DNA from: Aliidiomarina maris
Lineage (GTDB): Bacteria > Pseudomonadota > Gammaproteobacteria > Enterobacterales > Alteromonadaceae
Length of the DNA stretch: 64,000 nucleotides
Direction of reading: 5' to 3'
Assembly (NCBI RefSeq): GCF_003987335.1
Contig: NZ_PIPK01000008.1
Span: 1 to 64,000, forward strand
Shown here: one piece after another, positions 8,670 through 17,050 of the stretch
Layout: every line of letters begins with the position of its first letter
How positions within the stretch are numbered: position 1 is the stretch's first letter
The notes under the pieces: generated by a model
Database searches by the model: none
Seen by the model: only the letters and a program-made list of their open reading frames with translations
What the model was told of the DNA's origin: nothing
Position numbers and translations under genes: made by a program

Positions 8670-9434
8670 ATGCAAATTAAACAGAGCGTTATCGTCATCA
8701 CCGGTGGTGCCCAGGGGCTTGGTTTGGCGATGGCGGAGCATTTTGCTGCGGCAGGTGCACGCTTAGCGCTGATTGACATGAACGAAGCGGTATTAGCGGA
8801 TGCTGTGGCAAGTTGCCAACGCCAAGGCGCGGCTGATGTACGCAGCTATGTCACCAACGTAACCGATGAAAGTGCGGTAGAAGCAACGTTTAGTCAAATC
8901 GACAGCGATTTTAATGGCATTGATGTGTTGATTAACAATGCTGGCATATTGCGTGACGGCATGTTGATTAAATATAAAAATGGCGAATTGACCCACAAAA
9001 TGCCGCTTCAGCAATGGCAGTCGGTGATTGATGTTAACTTAACCGGTACCTTTTTATGTGGCCGTGAAGCCTCGGCCATTATGGCCAAGCATGAAAAAGG
9101 CGGCGTCATTATTAATATTTCGAGTGTCGCACGCGCTGGAAATATTGGCCAAACCAATTACGCAGCGACTAAAGCTGGCGTCGTGGCGATGACCGTAACT
9201 TGGGCACGAGAGCTTGGCCGCTTTGGCATTCGCTGTGGCGCGATTGCCCCAGGGTTTATTGAAACGCCAATGACCCAAGCCATGAAGCCTGAAGCCGTCG
9301 AGCGCGCGCTGGCGATGGTACCATTGCGACGCTGGGGACAGCCTGAAGAAGTCGCAGATTCCGCGCGCTACATTATTGAGAATGACTTTTTCTCAGGCCG
9401 CGTGATTGAAATTGACGGCGGTGTCCGTCTGTAA
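8670..9434 (+). CDS. Short-chain dehydrogenase/reductase (SDR), last gene of the valine operon
   Basis: A 254-residue classical SDR: the cofactor motif TGGAQGLG, INNAG, and the active-site Ser-Tyr-Lys within INISSVARAGNIGQTNYAATKAG. The C-terminus FFSGRVIEIDGGVRL is typical. It lies 15 bases after mmsB and before a terminator, so it belongs to the operon. Sequence resembles FabG/3-hydroxyacyl-CoA dehydrogenase type SDRs. A plausible role is oxidation of a (2-methyl-)3-hydroxyacyl-CoA in branched-chain degradation, but the substrate is not determined by anything visible. Confidence 0.88.
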   Translation: MQIKQSVIVITGGAQGLGLAMAEHFAAAGARLALIDMNEAVLADAVASCQRQGAADVRSYVTNVTDESAVEATFSQIDSDFNGIDVLINNAGILRDGMLIKYKNGELTHKMPLQQWQSVIDVNLTGTFLCGREASAIMAKHEKGGVIINISSVARAGNIGQTNYAATKAGVVAMTVTWARELGRFGIRCGAIAPGFIETPMTQAMKPEAVERALAMVPLRRWGQPEEVADSARYIIENDFFSGRVIEIDGGVRL

Positions 9435-9452
9435 TTCATCAGGCACTTAATG

Positions 9453-9476
9453 AAGCCACCTTAGGGTGGCTTTTTT
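9453..9476 (+). terminator. Rho-independent terminator of the valine-degradation operon
   Basis: An eight-pair stem AAGCCACC/GGTGGCTT with a TTAG loop is followed by further Ts to 9476. It lies 18 bases past the SDR stop. Confidence 0.9.
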
Positions 9477-9662
9477 GTCTGCAGCCGAGCCGCAAAGGGG
9501 GTAGTCTGGATTATCTGGATTGGCATCTCGGATTAGTTTCTGTATGCTGATCGAGAATATTGGTTCGCACGTTGTATAGATAAGGCGTGTTACCGTATGC
9601 GATAGTCAGCAGTGATGCCCCATCGCATACATAGGTTTACCTTGTCGAGGCTAACTTTTCTT

Positions 9663-10595
9663 ATGCGTAAATTACCTCCGTTAAATGCCCTAAAGTCGTT
9701 TGAAGCTGCGGCGCGTCATCTCAGTTTTACTAAGGCCGCAGAAGAGCTGTTCGTGACCCAGGCAGCGGTGAGCCACCAGGTGAAAGCATTGGAAGATTAT
9801 GTTTCGATGCCGCTCTTTTTACGCCGCAACCGCAGCTTATTACTCACAGAAGCCGGACAAAACTACTATCTGGATATTAAGTCGATTCTGGAGCAGTTAA
9901 CCCAAGCGACCAATAAATTAATGCTCTCAGGTGAGCGCGGTTCACTGACCGTTAGTGTGCCACCAAGTTTTGCGATTCTTTGGATGGTGCCGCGTTTAAG
10001 CGAATTCCATGACAAGTTTCCTGACATTGACGTGCGTATTAAGGCTGTAGACGACATTTCAGGGTCGTTAACCGACAATATCGATATTGCTATTTATTAT
10101 GGGCGTGGCAACTGGCCCGGTTTAAAAAGTTATAAATTGCATCATGAATACCTTATCCCGGTGTGTTCGCCGCGGTTGTTAGATGGGCCCAAGCCATTGG
10201 CGAGCCCAGCTGACGTGTTGCAGCACACGTTGCTGCATGAAGAAACCAGGAATGCGTGGAATGACTGGTTCCGACTTGCTGAATTAGAACCGCCGGCGCG
10301 GATCCAAGGGCCGGTGTTTAGTCACTCATCGTTATCGCTTAAAGCGGCGGTACATGGCCAAGGCGTCGCCCTTGCGAATAGCGTGCTAGCTAAACCTGAG
10401 CTCGACAGCGGTCACTTGGTGCAACTGTTTGATAAAGTCCTGCCGACCAGTGATGCCTTTCATTTAGTGTGCCGTGAATCGCAAGCGGAGATTGGGAAAA
10501 TTGCCACGTTCCGGCAATGGCTGTTGCAAGTGGTGCAAGAGGAAGAGGCCGCAAGCCCTATCGTCAAAGCGCACGCAGAGCGCCAGTTGAGTTAA
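9663..10595 (+). CDS. gcvA: LysR-family regulator, GcvA type
   Basis: A 310-residue LysR regulator. The start at 9663 (MRKLPPLNALKSFEAAARH) matches the conserved GcvA beginning; upstream in-frame ATGs add unrelated residues. Residues 5-64 form the winged HTH (SFTKAAEELFVTQAAVSHQVKALE is the recognition region, in two halves). The rest is the periplasmic-binding-like effector domain. E. coli GcvA controls the glycine-cleavage operon in response to glycine and purines. The same chromosomal order gcvA-ygdD-rlmM occurs in E. coli, which supports orthology; here an extra hydrolase gene sits between. The gcv target operon is not in the window. Confidence 0.83.
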   Translation: MRKLPPLNALKSFEAAARHLSFTKAAEELFVTQAAVSHQVKALEDYVSMPLFLRRNRSLLLTEAGQNYYLDIKSILEQLTQATNKLMLSGERGSLTVSVPPSFAILWMVPRLSEFHDKFPDIDVRIKAVDDISGSLTDNIDIAIYYGRGNWPGLKSYKLHHEYLIPVCSPRLLDGPKPLASPADVLQHTLLHEETRNAWNDWFRLAELEPPARIQGPVFSHSSLSLKAAVHGQGVALANSVLAKPELDSGHLVQLFDKVLPTSDAFHLVCRESQAEIGKIATFRQWLLQVVQEEEAASPIVKAHAERQLS

Positions 10596-10598
10596 GTT

Positions 10599-11264
10599 AT
10601 GGAGTTTGCTTCAGACCCTATTTGGCAGCAGTTGGAGGGGCCCGATGACGGGCCTCTGGTGATTTTTACTCACGGCGCTGGTGCGGGGCCACAAAGTGAG
10701 TTTATGCAGGCTATCAGCCATCACTTAGTTGCTGAAGGCATTGGTGTGTTCAGGTTTGAGTTCGAATATATGAGTCAGGTGCGCATCCAACAACGCAAAC
10801 GTCCACCGAGCCGACAACCTAAATTGCAACAAGAACTAGCGTCTGTGGTAAGCACAATTAAGCAACAGCAACCGAATCGGTCGCTATGGTTAATGGGAAA
10901 GTCGATGGGCGCACGGGTTGCTTTTCAAGTGGCTGATGCGCTTGAAGTTGAAGGCTGCATTGGCTTGGGCTTTCCGTTTCATCCCGCCGCCAAGCCAGAC
11001 AGAATCCGAACCCATGAATTAGCCAATCAACGTGCGCACAATTTAGTTGTTCAGGGTGAACGGGACGCACTAGGTCATCGCGAATTTGTGGCGACCCAGT
11101 CGTTGCCGAGTAATCTGTATACTCACTGGGTTCCGGCTGCTGATCACGATCTGGTGCCACTCAAATCGAGCCAAATCACAGCGCAACAAAGCTGGTATTT
11201 AATTGCGTTACAAGTTGCCCATTTTATTAAGGACCCAGAATGGCGTTTATCTTTATATCAATAG
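10599..11264 (+). CDS. Alpha/beta hydrolase family protein (KANL3/Tex30-like)
   Basis: A 221-residue protein with THGAGAGPQSEFM near the N-terminus and the nucleophile elbow GKSMGAR, plus an acidic residue in QGERDALG and a histidine in ADHDLVPL. Together these give the Ser-Asp-His triad of small alpha/beta hydrolases. The family is widespread but has no established substrate. It starts 3 bases after gcvA and its end overlaps the ygdD start by 25 bases, so it is embedded in the gcvA-ygdD-rlmM unit. Confidence 0.82.
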   Translation: MEFASDPIWQQLEGPDDGPLVIFTHGAGAGPQSEFMQAISHHLVAEGIGVFRFEFEYMSQVRIQQRKRPPSRQPKLQQELASVVSTIKQQQPNRSLWLMGKSMGARVAFQVADALEVEGCIGLGFPFHPAAKPDRIRTHELANQRAHNLVVQGERDALGHREFVATQSLPSNLYTHWVPAADHDLVPLKSSQITAQQSWYLIALQVAHFIKDPEWRLSLYQ

Positions 11265-11659
11265 CCGCTATGATTGCCGCCCTCAGCGTTGCGTTGGGCG
11301 CGTTTGCAGCCCACGGTCTCCAAGGGCGCCTGAGCGACGCCAGCATAGAGGTGTTTAAAACTGCAGTGCATTACCAATTTATGCATGCAATCGCGCTATT
11401 CGGGGTGGGCATTCTACTCTTTGCGTTGTCGACCCACGCGGTGTTGTCGAATCAAGTCAACTTGACTGCTCTGTATGTTGCAGGGTTTGCATGGCTACTA
11501 GGTATTTTGTTATTTAGTGGCAGTTTATATGGCCTAAGCTTGGCGCAGTGGCGCTGGCTTGGTCCGGTCACTCCGTTAGGTGGCTTATGTTTTATCATTG
11601 GCTGGGTTAGCTTAGCGCTCGCAGGTTGGCAGTTGTATCGTCAACTTGGGGCCTTGTAA
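11240..11659 (+). CDS. ygdD: DUF423 family membrane protein (YgdD-like)
   Basis: A 139-residue inner-membrane protein with four hydrophobic helices. The N-terminal pattern ALSVALGAFAAHGL and AVHYQFMHAIAL are DUF423 signatures. Function is unknown. It sits directly before rlmM, exactly as in E. coli. Translation starts inside the preceding hydrolase gene (25-base overlap). Confidence 0.88.
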   Translation: MAFIFISIAAMIAALSVALGAFAAHGLQGRLSDASIEVFKTAVHYQFMHAIALFGVGILLFALSTHAVLSNQVNLTALYVAGFAWLLGILLFSGSLYGLSLAQWRWLGPVTPLGGLCFIIGWVSLALAGWQLYRQLGAL

Positions 11660-11686
11660 GCGCCGAGCAAATTAATTAGGAAGTAT

Positions 11687-12775
11687 ATGAGCGCAGTAGT
11701 TTTATATTGTCGCCCCGGTTTTGAAGGTGAATGTGCGGCTGAAATTCAGGACCGTGCGTCTGCGCTGGGAATTTATGGGTACTGTAAGGCACAGACTGAT
11801 AGCGGTTTAGTGACTTACCATTGCATGCCTGAAGAAGCAGATCACATTGCGCGTAAAGTGTCAGTGCGCAGTTTAGTGTTTGCACGCCAGCTATTCGTGC
11901 GCATGGCGGAATGTAATGAATTGGCGCTGGATGATCGGATTACCCCGATGCTCGCGGCCATCGAGTCGTTACCAGAAGAGCAGCGCCCATTATGTGGCGA
12001 GTTGTGGGTTGAAACCACCGACACCAATGAAGGGCGTCAGTTGTCAGCATTAGCCAAGAGCATTAGCACGCCACTGCGTAAAGCCTTGCGGGGCATCGGC
12101 ATGTTGACTGAACAAGACAGCGAACGCCGCCCTGCGCTACACGTGTTATTTAGAAGCACCCACTCGGTCATGCTTGGGTATTCGTACACCTATAATCACG
12201 CGCCGTATCCGATGGGCATCCCGCGAATTCGGACGCCAAAAGGTGCACCAAGTCGCTCGGCTTCTAAGTTAGCGGAAGCGTTCAAAACCATGATTGCGCC
12301 GGAAGAGCTGGCGCGCCGGGTTACCTCAGGCATGCGCGCGGTTGATTTAGGTGCCTGTCCAGGTGGTTGGACAGCAGTGCTGGTGCAGCAGGGTATGATG
12401 GTAGAAGCCGTCGACAATGGCGCTATGGATGAGGCTTTAATGCAAACTGGGCAGGTTAAGCACCATCGAGAAGACGGTTTTGTGTTTCGCCCTAAACGTC
12501 GCAATATTGAGTGGCTGGTTTGTGACATGGTGGAAAAGCCGGTGAAAGTGACCCATCTAATGGCAGATTGGTTTATTGAAGGGTATTGTCGCCAAGCCAT
12601 GTTCAACCTTAAATTACCGATGAAGAAACGCTATCAGGCATTACAACAGTACATGCAAGCCTTGCGTGATCGCCTGGCAGAAGCGGAAATTCGGCATTAT
12701 GATTTGTCGGCTAAGCACTTATATCATGATCGTGAAGAGGTCACTGTGTACCTGCGGATCACAGAACGTAGTTAA
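11687..12775 (+). CDS. rlmM: 23S rRNA (cytidine-2498-2'-O)-methyltransferase RlmM
   Basis: A 362-residue methyltransferase that modifies C2498 of 23S rRNA in the peptidyl-transferase region. Residues 1-170 contain the THUMP-like RNA-binding part. The Rossmann methyltransferase domain follows, with the SAM motif DLGACPGGWTAVLV and the downstream CDMVEKP and FNLKLPMKKR segments of the K-D-K-type catalytic set. AGGAAG precedes the ATG. Length agrees with E. coli RlmM (366). Confidence 0.95.
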   Translation: MSAVVLYCRPGFEGECAAEIQDRASALGIYGYCKAQTDSGLVTYHCMPEEADHIARKVSVRSLVFARQLFVRMAECNELALDDRITPMLAAIESLPEEQRPLCGELWVETTDTNEGRQLSALAKSISTPLRKALRGIGMLTEQDSERRPALHVLFRSTHSVMLGYSYTYNHAPYPMGIPRIRTPKGAPSRSASKLAEAFKTMIAPEELARRVTSGMRAVDLGACPGGWTAVLVQQGMMVEAVDNGAMDEALMQTGQVKHHREDGFVFRPKRRNIEWLVCDMVEKPVKVTHLMADWFIEGYCRQAMFNLKLPMKKRYQALQQYMQALRDRLAEAEIRHYDLSAKHLYHDREEVTVYLRITERS

Positions 12776-12800
12776 TATTCGCGACGTATAAGACGCACCA

Positions 12801-12832
12801 AAAAAAACAGCAGGCTGAGCCTGCTGTTTTTG
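12801..12832. terminator. Bidirectional terminator between rlmM and the isocitrate dehydrogenase gene
   Basis: A ten-pair stem (12806-12815 with 12819-12828) closes a TGA loop. It has an A-run before and a T-run after it. It lies between convergent genes and can serve both strands. Confidence 0.9.
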
Positions 12833-12872
12833 GTTCGGTAGGTCACCTATGTAGGTCACCGGTGTATGGCTG

Positions 12873-13877
12873 TTACAGGCGATCGAGAATCGCTTGGGTA
12901 AAGTCGGTGGTGCCATGGCTGCCGCCCAAATCGCGGGTAGTACGGTCGCCACTTTCAATCACGTCACGCAGGGCGTTACGAATTTTCTCAGCGGTGTCTT
13001 GCATTTCCAAGTGCTCAAGCATTTGAATAGATGCCAAAATAACGGAGCTCGGGTTAGCCAGATTTTTGCCAGCGATGTCTGGTGCTGAACCATGCACGGC
13101 TTCAAAAATAGCGCACTTTTCACCAATGTTAGCGCCCGGCGCCATACCTAAGCCACCGACTAAACCGGCACAAAGGTCAGAGACGATGTCACCAAACAGG
13201 TTGGTGGTGACGATCACGTCAAACTGCGCAGGATCCATGACTAACTTCATGCACGTTGCGTCGACAATCATCTCATCGGATTCAATGTCGTCGTACTCTT
13301 TACCGATTTCACGTGCCACGCTCAAGAACAAACCTGACGTCGATTTCAAGATATTAGCTTTGTGTACAGCGGTCACTTTTTTGCGGCCTTCACGACACGC
13401 TAACTCGTAAGCGAAGCGCACAATGCGTTCACAACCAATGCGGGTCACGCGGCTCTTCGCTTCTGCTTCACTACCGTCAGCCTTCGTGGTCTGACCCAAG
13501 CCAGAATACATGCCTTCGGTGTTTTCGCGGATAGTAATGATGTCGATATTGTCGTAACGTGCTTGCGTGCCTTTAAACGAATTGACTGGGCGTACATTGG
13601 CGTACAAGCCAAAGTGCTTACGCAAGGTGACGTTAATTGAGGTAAAACCGCCGCCCACAGGTGTAGTCAGTGGCCCCTTTAAGGTCACGCCGTTGTTTTC
13701 AATCGCAGCTAAGGTACTTTCTGGCAATAACTCGCCGTGCTTTTCCAACGCAATCAAGCCTGCATCGGCATATTCGTACTCAAAATCGCAACCCGCTTTA
13801 TCGAGAATCTGAATTGCTGACTGAATGATATCTGGGCCAATGCCGTCGCCAGGGATAACGGTAATTTTTCTGCTCAT
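12873..13877 (-). CDS. NAD-type isocitrate dehydrogenase (isocitrate/isopropylmalate family)
   Basis: A 334-residue decarboxylating dehydrogenase. The start at 13877 has AAGGAA; the longer frame adds an unlikely leader. Motifs: ITVIPGDGIGPDII at the N-terminus, the substrate loop with TLRKHFGLYANVRP and IRENTEGMYSG, and the cofactor loop HGSAPDIAGKNLANP. This loop lacks the Lys/Tyr/Arg set typical of NADP-specific enzymes, and the short length fits the NAD-dependent, eukaryote-like class. It converts isocitrate to 2-oxoglutarate. Homoisocitrate or tartrate/isopropylmalate activity is less likely but not excluded. No leu genes are nearby. Confidence 0.88.
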   Translation of the reverse strand: MSRKITVIPGDGIGPDIIQSAIQILDKAGCDFEYEYADAGLIALEKHGELLPESTLAAIENNGVTLKGPLTTPVGGGFTSINVTLRKHFGLYANVRPVNSFKGTQARYDNIDIITIRENTEGMYSGLGQTTKADGSEAEAKSRVTRIGCERIVRFAYELACREGRKKVTAVHKANILKSTSGLFLSVAREIGKEYDDIESDEMIVDATCMKLVMDPAQFDVIVTTNLFGDIVSDLCAGLVGGLGMAPGANIGEKCAIFEAVHGSAPDIAGKNLANPSSVILASIQMLEHLEMQDTAEKIRNALRDVIESGDRTTRDLGGSHGTTDFTQAILDRL

Positions 13878-13999
13878 GAGGCTTCCTTTGTAACTTGACT
13901 GCAGCACTATGTGTCTGGATTGAACGTAATGCTCTTAACTATAGGACGAATCGCGCGATTTATACCATATTTCGGCGCTTTATCGCCACCTAGCTTCGA

Positions 14000-15250
14000 C
14001 TAAGGTCGCACCTTGGCAGGCAATTGCGAGTGGCTACCTGCGGCGCAGGCGGCTTGTTGGCAAAGCGCCAGAAAGCTAGACAGGGCGTCTTCTGGACTTA
14101 AACCAGGAGCGAGTGAGCGATATAAACCAGCCAGCAACTGACTAGCCTTGGAATGGTGGGCATTCACCTGCTGAATATCTATGCCTGCGTTAAGCACGCT
14201 GACACTGGCGATACTTAGTGCTAAGGCAGCGTTGAGCTGCTTATCACTATGCTGTAGTCGCATCAGCTTAGATAACTCAGCAGGCAGCTGCCAATATTTG
14301 ACCAAGCGGCTTGCTACCCGATGTTGGTGACGAGGGGCAAAGCCAAGCCAGCTATCTAGGGTGCACAGATTGCGTTGGCGTGAAGGCTGCCAACTAACGG
14401 CTTTGGCCCATGCGGGGGCACGCCAAGCATCGTAAATCAGAAGATAGCCCAGTAATTCGCGGCGAACTGGCCATACAACGCCGTAACGCTGCTCAAATAA
14501 GTATAAACATTGCACAATTAAACGGCGCCGTTCCAGCAGGTCTTGACGGAGTGGAAACACCGGTTGAATTAAACTGGTTTCAAAGTGCGCAAGTAGCACC
14601 AATTCCCGGCTGCGTTGCGGGCCCAGGAGTAACAGGGCCGATTTGACGTCCAAGGTTTTGCCTTGGGGCGTATACAAGGTTGCTTGGCGTGATAGCGCGT
14701 CACTCAAAGCAGGCAAGGCTTGAATCCGTGAGATCACTTTAGGCAGCAGGTTATCGTGCTGTGGCCATTGCAACAATGCCCGCATCAGGCTTGCTGGGAC
14801 TGGTTGAGTGTGACGCTGAATCGGGTAGGGCAACTGCCATTCACGGACTAACTCCGCGCTATCCAGCGTCGCAGCGTCAGGGTGATTGACTAAGGCTTGG
14901 CGTAAAACACGTAAGGCACGGTCATTGATGAATGCCCGTGAAATATACTCGACCGCTTGACTGAACACGGCGCGCGAATGCAGGCGGCGCAGTGCTTGGT
15001 GCAGCTGTGCAGGGTCATGACGAAAAGCAGCAAGATACTGGCAACACTTTGCTAAGGTATGCAGTTGCTTGGTGTCTTGGTTGACCAGTGCTTCAATTTG
15101 ATGATGTAGATACGCGGCGGCAAATGGGTATAGTCGAGCTGCGTGGCTAAATAACGCATATTGCCACGGGCGTTGGTTAAGCCCATGCAGACTGACAGGA
15201 AAACCGTCGTCAGCGTCCTCTAATAGTTTCAGATGCTCAGGTTGCGTCAT
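14000..15250 (-). CDS. HDOD-like domain protein, function unknown
   Basis: A 416-residue, largely helical cytoplasmic protein. The central part (about 165-340) resembles HDOD proteins: PVPASLMRALLQWPQ, LPKVISRIQALPALSDALSRQATL, then SALLLLGPQRSRELVLL, which is the helix pattern 'resi..ai..LG...l..l'. No HD metal-binding pair or output domain is visible. HDOD proteins are scaffold modules in c-di-GMP and other signalling, and a diguanylate cyclase gene lies 1.8 kb away. The gene follows the DUF3192 gene by 12 bases. Assignment rests on pattern recognition only. Confidence 0.55.
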   Translation of the reverse strand: MTQPEHLKLLEDADDGFPVSLHGLNQRPWQYALFSHAARLYPFAAAYLHHQIEALVNQDTKQLHTLAKCCQYLAAFRHDPAQLHQALRRLHSRAVFSQAVEYISRAFINDRALRVLRQALVNHPDAATLDSAELVREWQLPYPIQRHTQPVPASLMRALLQWPQHDNLLPKVISRIQALPALSDALSRQATLYTPQGKTLDVKSALLLLGPQRSRELVLLAHFETSLIQPVFPLRQDLLERRRLIVQCLYLFEQRYGVVWPVRRELLGYLLIYDAWRAPAWAKAVSWQPSRQRNLCTLDSWLGFAPRHQHRVASRLVKYWQLPAELSKLMRLQHSDKQLNAALALSIASVSVLNAGIDIQQVNAHHSKASQLLAGLYRSLAPGLSPEDALSSFLALCQQAACAAGSHSQLPAKVRP

Positions 15251-15262
15251 TGGGCTGGCTAC

Positions 15263-15652
15263 TCAAGGAGTAGGGCGTAAAGGCTCGCCTACGTGCCTTG
15301 TATAGGCTGATTCGCCCCAAGCAAGTAAGCGATCTTCACGGAATATCAATGGCGTCGTTTCGTCACGTGTGGTCATGCCGTCGGAGCGCACATGTTGGGT
15401 GCGGTAAAATAACACGAGAATATCGCCCTGATCACTTTCATGTGCTTCACTGATGTCGGGCGGCCCAAGTAAGCGCAGTACTGATTCTTTGCGTTCACCG
15501 AGCTCTAAGCGAGAGATATACTTGCGATTAAATATCTCTCGCTCTTGCCAGCTTAAACTTTCAGGGTTGGCGGTATAGGTTTGTAAAATAGCAAAAGCTA
15601 CAACTGCATAAACCGCAAAGCCAGCCAATACAATTTTTAGCGCTTTAGCCAC
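15263..15652 (-). CDS. DUF3192 family membrane-anchored protein
   Basis: A 129-residue protein with a GTG start behind GAGG. Residues 5-25 form one transmembrane or uncleaved signal helix. The rest carries the DUF3192 core: NRKYISRLELGERKESVLRL, LGPPDISEA, then VLFYRTQHVRSDGMTTRDETTPLIF and LLAWGES. Topologically it resembles small SmpA/BamE-like lipoprotein folds, but no function is established. It lies between ppnN and the HDOD-like gene on the same strand. A damaged paralogue is at 20333-20639. Confidence 0.85.
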   Translation of the reverse strand: MAKALKIVLAGFAVYAVVAFAILQTYTANPESLSWQEREIFNRKYISRLELGERKESVLRLLGPPDISEAHESDQGDILVLFYRTQHVRSDGMTTRDETTPLIFREDRLLAWGESAYTRHVGEPLRPTP

Positions 15653-15669
15653 TTACAAACCTCGCTTTA

Positions 15670-17028
15670 CTAGTCTTTAACCACGCGGTAACAAGGTTCG
15701 TACGCGGTACCACCCGGCAACTTCATGCGATGCTGTTCAACAAATGACTGCAGCAGGGTGTCAAGTTCACGCATCAGCTCCAGTTCACCGTGGATTAAAT
15801 AAGGACCATGCTTTTTAATCGCAGCCACACCCGGTGCTTTCACATTACCCGCAACGATAGATGAAAATGCACGGCGCAAGTCAGCGGCTAGCTGCTCTTT
15901 TGGTTGATCGCGATGCAATTTAAGGTTGGCAACATTCTCGTGCGTTGGCACAAAAGGATGCTGGAACGGTTCTTCGATATGCAACGTCCAGTTGAAGTTG
16001 TAGGCATCACCGCTTTCGCGACGGTAGCGTTTTACTGCTGCCATGCCTGTTTGCAAATGCTGGGCGACGCGCTCAGGGTCATTGATAATAATATCGTACC
16101 AACGGGTGGCCTCGTCGCCTAAGGTCATGCGAATAAAACGGTCCAAATCAGTAAAGTACTGGCGGCTGCTTTCCGGGCCAGTTAACACGATTGGCAATTG
16201 CTGCTCTTTGTTTTTCGGGTGCATCAGGATGCCCAAAATGTAGAGCAGCTCTTCGGCTGTACCCGCTCCGCCTGGGAAGATAATAATACTGTGACCACAG
16301 CGCACAAAGGCTTCTAAGCGTTTCTCGATGTCCGGCATAATCACCAGCTCATTGACAATCGGATTCGGTGGCTCAGCGGCAATAATGCCTGGCTCAGTAA
16401 GACCGAAATAGCGCCCATTTGCGATACGCTGTTTCGCATGCCCAATGGTGGCACCTTTCATAGGGCCTTTCATCGCCCCAGGTCCACAACCTGTACAGAT
16501 ATTGAAGCCGCGTAAACCAAGCTGGTAGCCAACTTCTTTACTGTATTTATACTCGGCGTCATTAATCGAATGACCGCCCCAAGCCACGACCATGTCAGGC
16601 TCAGCAATTTGTTTTAATACCTGCGCATTGCGCAACACGTCAAAAATGACATGGGTAAGGTGCTGCGGTGACATCTTATCCAGCACTTCAGCTGGGTAGC
16701 GCTCACCTACATATAAAATATCGCGCAGCACTGCTTCGACGTGTTCACGAATACCCACAATCAGCTCACCGTCTACAAACGCCTTGGGCGGTGGGTTAAT
16801 CAGCTCTAACTTAACGCCGCGTTCGCGACGTAGGACAATCACTTCAAAGTCTTTGTACTGTTCAAAAATATCAGCGCTGTTGTCGGTTAGGCTACCAACA
16901 TTTAGCACCGCCAATACGCAGTTACGAAATAGAGTATACAGTGGGCTGTTCGAAGACGCTTGTAAGCGTTCGATCTCAAGCTGTGACAATAAGGACATGC
17001 TGCCCTGTGGTGATAATGAAATTCTCAT
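15670..17028 (-). CDS. ppnN: Pyrimidine/purine nucleotide 5'-monophosphate nucleosidase PpnN
   Basis: A 452-residue LOG-family nucleosidase. It cleaves nucleoside monophosphates into base and ribose 5-phosphate and in E. coli is stimulated by (p)ppGpp. The start at 17028 is preferred: AGGAGA lies upstream and the protein then begins like E. coli YgdH. Motifs: the LOG nucleotide-binding loops [10 protein letters not shown] and the catalytic [15 protein letters not shown], after an N-terminal ~140-residue domain ([17 protein letters not shown]). In E. coli it is close to queF and syd, as here. It follows the diguanylate cyclase gene by 22 bases. Confidence 0.94.
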   Translation of the reverse strand: MRISLSPQGSMSLLSQLEIERLQASSNSPLYTLFRNCVLAVLNVGSLTDNSADIFEQYKDFEVIVLRRERGVKLELINPPPKAFVDGELIVGIREHVEAVLRDILYVGERYPAEVLDKMSPQHLTHVIFDVLRNAQVLKQIAEPDMVVAWGGHSINDAEYKYSKEVGYQLGLRGFNICTGCGPGAMKGPMKGATIGHAKQRIANGRYFGLTEPGIIAAEPPNPIVNELVIMPDIEKRLEAFVRCGHSIIIFPGGAGTAEELLYILGILMHPKNKEQQLPIVLTGPESSRQYFTDLDRFIRMTLGDEATRWYDIIINDPERVAQHLQTGMAAVKRYRRESGDAYNFNWTLHIEEPFQHPFVPTHENVANLKLHRDQPKEQLAADLRRAFSSIVAGNVKAPGVAAIKKHGPYLIHGELELMRELDTLLQSFVEQHRMKLPGGTAYEPCYRVVKD

Positions 17029-17050
17029 CGTGCCGTTAATCTCCTGCGGC

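Noticed and set aside
12196-12606. Minus-strand frame inside rlmM
   Set aside because: Lies over the SAM-binding half of rlmM and has no domain or start signal.
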